Assembly: GCA_034670405.1 (NCBI GenBank)
Contig: JAXDDX010000062.1
Span: 2,294,001 to 2,358,000 of the forward strand
From: Hoplostethus atlanticus
Lineage: Eukaryota; Chordata; Actinopteri; Trachichthyiformes; Trachichthyidae
Direction of reading: 5' to 3'
DNA length: 64,000 nt
Below are positions 60,408 to 64,000 of the stretch, one piece after another. Position 1 is the first letter of the stretch; each line of letters begins with the position of its first letter. The translations under genes were made by a program, and so were the position numbers. The notes under the pieces are model-generated. The model was not told the origin of the DNA and made no database searches. It saw only the letters and a program-made list of their open reading frames with translations.

Positions 60408-62578
60408 ATACACATTATTAAACATTTTTTTTAAACTATTTTGCCGTTTGTAATGTAGCTTTTGGACAGGATAGAACTGATTATTTTTCATTCTGGTGAA
60501 TTCCAGTATAGATACAGGTGCCGACAGCAACTCCTCTGCACACCCCTGGGTAGTACAACATTACACTGCCTCAATCGATCAACTGAAACCGTTAAGCTGT
60601 GACCTGTATGGATTCCCCAGGGGGGGTCCCCCTCTTATTTTCTTGGTTCAAAGTAATATGTTTAAACGCTAATGTAGTGTGTGTGGTCTTGAATAAGGTG
60701 GCAGCATGACCACAATAAATTCTGATAACAGTTCATTCGGCAACATATGGCATCTATGGAGGGCATCCGCTTAATTCCCCTTCTACTGTCAAAGCCTTTG
60801 GACTCTCGGGTGTCTCCCATTAATGATGTGTGATCCATTAGTGAGACTGTGCCATTCATTGTAACCCTCCCAGCCCTTTAATTAAGCTCAGGATTTGTAA
60901 TTAAATATGACAGCATGCTATGGATGGAGAAAACAGGTTAGCGGATTTAATTACCTTTGCTTATCTGTGTGCTTTTTCAATGCAAGGCCCGTTTCGACAG
61001 TTGTTACTTTATGTCTGTGGGACCAAAATTTTAGACCAAAAAAAAACTGACTATAAACGTTATCTTCACCTTAAAGGAATACACCAAGGTTTTGTTGGTC
61101 AACTTACCTATTAAGTGATTAGAACATAGATGGAGCTCCATGCTAACATTTTAGCATACACTAGCTGTGCTGAGTCATAGTAGGCTACTAGCATCCTTCA
61201 AAATAAGACGACTGACCGTTTATTGGTATGTTGTTTGTGGTTTTCAATATATGGCCTGTAGATTCATAAATGTTAAATAATAAAATTAACTCTATATAGT
61301 TGATGTTGATGTTGCCAAGGTTTATTTCTGGAACTGTTTTAGATGAGCAACCACGTATTCATCCACTGTGGAGTAATTTTTAGCTCTACACAGTCACACA
61401 TTGCCCACCACGTTCTCTTCCAGTGGAAACAGGGAAAGTAGTAAATGTACATAAATTGACCAAGCGACTTGAAGTCAAACACTAACCCTCAAATAAAGGT
61501 TTGGCCAGTTAAGTAAAAAAACCTCTTCAACCCACCGGTTTATCGGTGTTCCAGAGTATGCCGGTCACATCGGAGGGAGATAAAACGTTAGAGAAATAGA
61601 GAAGAGGAAACGAATCAGAGAGAGAGAGAAGAGATGCCTCTGCTGCTAATGGAATTTTATATCAGGGGAAAACAAACAAAGGAAAAGAGAAATGGATGAA
61701 AATAATGCCTCATGGGTATTGCTCTTTATGTTTGTGTATGTGTTTCTCCTGTGTAGCCATGTGTATTTGTGCATGTGTAAATGCATATGCAGTTTGTGTT
61801 CGGATGCCTTTGTTACTGTTTGTTTCTTTTACAAAAGAAGAACATTGAAATCCGCTTTCATGGGAAGAAGAGAAGAGAAGGACATTGTGTTTATTTCATG
61901 CTCACAGGTAGTCTATTTCCCAGCTATGAGCCTGTTAGCAGGCATCAACGGCTCAATTTCTAGTGCTGATATGCATGCTATTTAAAAAATGATGCAGCTA
62001 GATTGTCCGTGTCGAAACCAGCGCAACAGCAGAGGGCAGACATATTACACCTGTTTAATGGGCCGGCAGCAAGACACACTGAACACACTAAAGTTCCAGT
62101 TGACAAAGTGGGCAAAAACAATATATCGTTAGGCATAATTGACTTACAGAGTTATTGTATTGACTACGTTTAGCTTTGATATATTAAATATATTTTGGCA
62201 TTGACTTGATAAATTCATTCTCTTCGCTTTTAATGCTTGCTATAGCATATAATATCCGTACATACACCACAAATGAAAGTATGAAATTATACCAGTAAAA
62301 TGTGAAAATTAGCTGCTGAGTCGGTAATGTGTTAGCTACCTATTTATCAATGGATGCCTACACACATTTAAAAAGGAACTTGGTGGTTCAATAAAGGTTC
62401 AATCATTTCTATATTTTGGTACATGATTTCTGTTGGTCATAACACCCTGTTAGTGAAGTCACTTTGAATGGTATATATATATTTATATATATAGGTAAGT
62501 ATAATTTACTTGAGTTTGTGTTCATTAGAATTGTCTTAATTTTTCTTTTTCATTTCTTGTTGGTTATAATAAGGTAGA
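60408..62578. other. Gene-poor stretch
   Basis: The part 61073-61260 begins TTAAAGGAATACACCAAGG, resembling a TTAA-type transposon end, but no partner end was found. Nothing else was recognised. Confidence 0.4.
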
Positions 62579-62830
62579 TAATCAAAGTGACTCCACGCAA
62601 CACATCCTTAAAACCCTGGTTGTCCATAGTGTCCATCCTACTAGAGGGCAAGGAGGTATTGACAAGATGCGGTAATACTGCGAAGGCATGAACACTACTC
62701 ATGGGACTGATTTATGCCCTCAACTTAGCTTCCCCATCAAACCTGCGGTACACCTTTGAAGTGTTTCAGAAGCTTTTTCTAGAACTGGATGAGATTAAGC
62801 TAACCCCTAAACCCCTTTAAGTGCAAGTTG
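62579..62830 (+). pseudogene. Second SAMD3-like family relic, last exon only
   Basis: The frame at 62635 reads ILLEGKEVL, passes one in-frame TGA, and continues [11 protein letters not shown], then [18 protein letters not shown] and IKLTPK. This matches the C-terminal block of the same family as the gene at 13-16.6 kb. Upstream, another frame gives HILKTLVVHSV, which resembles the preceding family block, so a deletion or frameshift separates the two. A pyrimidine-rich stretch ends in AG near 62578, a possible old acceptor. No other exons were found within 1 kb upstream. Confidence 0.6.
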
Positions 62831-64000
62831 TTGTCTTAAATGCTGGATCCTTAAAGGTTTGAACCGCCCCTTTAATTCAAGGGTTTTATGACATAATGTT
62901 AATTACTCTACATTTTTAAGTACTGGTGCTCCACAAAGAGGCAACTACACTGTCACCAACCGCAATGGACCCACCATTCTAATGTCACGCATGGGCCTGC
63001 AGCTCATCACCTTCTGCTCTGCCTCTAAACAAGACTGTGTTGTATGTGGTGGATCTGAAGCCAAAAATGTTGTTGAGTTGTTGAGTTGTTGAGACTGAAA
63101 ACAACATTGCTGTTTTGCTCAGATGATAATGTTCTGTGTTTCAATGTGAGCAATGTTATTCCTGTCAGTAGAAACACTTGATATTGTCGATTTGTTCTAA
63201 TACACCAGGCAGTTTTGGTGATTTAAATCGGCCATTTAAGATTTTGGGTACTTTAAGGAAAGGGAGTTGCATTGCAATTCTGAGATAGTCCCAGTTAAAC
63301 TTAAAAAAAATGTCCCTTGCCAATTTGCATCTGTGCCTTCCTAGCAGTGATGTGAATGGGATATAGGTAATTCCAATATCGGTCCCTAACTCACTTGCCC
63401 ATTGACAGTGCAGGCTGCCATGTTTGAGACTTTTTCCTTCTTGTGTGTCATTTAGCCTACCTGTACTGTCATCGGTGTGTTGTTAGAAATGAAAGGGGGA
63501 AAGTAAAAACAAAAATGTTAACCTTTTCATAAGGTTCTGATTGAATGTTTGAAGCGCACCATTCCACAGTGCAGTAAAACCCAGATCAAAGGTGTGAGAG
63601 GCGAGATGAGACTGTTTCAGAAGGATTTTACAAGAAAGTTTGATCGTTTTTTCAACCATAATGATTGAAAATGTAAGATTTATATTTTCTTTTAACTTTA
63701 ACAAACCAGGCATATTATTGATGAATATACAGACAATGTAACGGCATCGTAAACAAAGAAATACAAAATCAAATCATCAAATCAATCGTAATGTATTAGT
63801 TACCTCCACTTTTGTGTATGTAGTCGATTGAAGAACCCTTCCATATTTAGAGGACACTTTTAGTTTAAGGTGGGAAATCATGATGGACATACCCTTTTCC
63901 AGCTTTAGTAGGTTGGCCTCTCACCATCCTGACACAGAGAAATTAAGAAAATGAGGCACTGCATGGAAAAAGTGGATCATGCAGTGAAGCATTCATGGCA
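62831..64000. other. Non-coding stretch
   Basis: No gene was recognised. A three-unit TTGTTGAG repeat lies at 63070-63093. Confidence 0.4.
63070..63093 (+). repeat. (TTGTTGAG)3
   Basis: Three exact 8-bp units. Confidence 0.95.

Noticed and set aside
61073-61260. TTAAAGGAATACACC as a transposon terminus; likewise TTAAAGGAAAATTCC near 22735.
   Set aside because: No inverted partner end with TTAA was found for either, so boundaries could not be supported.

Overview
The window looks like nuclear DNA of a teleost fish, probably a percomorph-type genome. It is AT-rich, intron- and intergene-like, and full of relics of fish transposons: Tc1-like, hAT-like, TTAA-type and Harbinger-like elements, tRNA-derived SINEs, a Jockey-superfamily LINE, and Ty3/gypsy-like LTRs. 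Microsatellites and GTTAGC/GCTAAC-rich patches are also common. There is no bacterial-style gene packing and no rRNA, standard tRNA or CRISPR array. Most open frames are chance readings through simple repeats. All family names come from sequence features read by eye; no search was run.

The clearest gene-like content is a small multi-exon locus at about 13.28-16.83 kb on the + strand. Five exons with GT/AG junctions and compatible phases encode a protein related to a family expanded in fish, often labelled 'sterile alpha motif domain-containing protein 3-like'. Its last exon has two reading-frame problems, so it is either a recent pseudogene, a truncated product, or a victim of a base-calling error. 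A second, more decayed last-exon relic of the same family lies at about 62.6-62.8 kb, also on +. Weaker protein candidates are a 101-codon membrane-protein-like frame on the - strand (53.15-53.46 kb), a GC3-rich possible exon near 8.1 kb, and a 67-bp possible exon near 5.15 kb.

Layout: 0-7 kb holds two Tc1/mariner-type non-autonomous elements and a 154-bp tandem duplication. From 8 to 13 kb there is a pyrimidine-rich tract, a minisatellite and two hAT-like fragments. The multi-exon gene follows at 13-17 kb. From 18 to 25 kb lies a transposon cluster: three copies of one LTR family (one a solo LTR with a perfect 5-bp target duplication), a 1.8-kb TTAA-flanked element carrying a short conserved-looking frame and a nested Harbinger-like MITE, and an unusual set of nested inverted duplications. 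From 28 to 37 kb there are a SINE with inverted terminal 12-mers, rearranged Tc1 transposase fragments and a gypsy integrase relic. From 41 to 47 kb there are an opposite-strand LTR relative, a 430-bp ACT/TAC trinucleotide tract, an AAGTC-rich repeat interrupted by a candidate solo LTR, and a 5'-truncated LINE. From 47 to 64 kb the DNA is mostly gene-poor, with a second SINE, a fourth LTR copy and the second gene-family relic.

The genes do not form a pathway. The window reads as a gene-poor stretch, possibly a large intergenic or intronic region with conserved noncoding DNA, in which one small family gene and many layered transposon insertions can be recognised.
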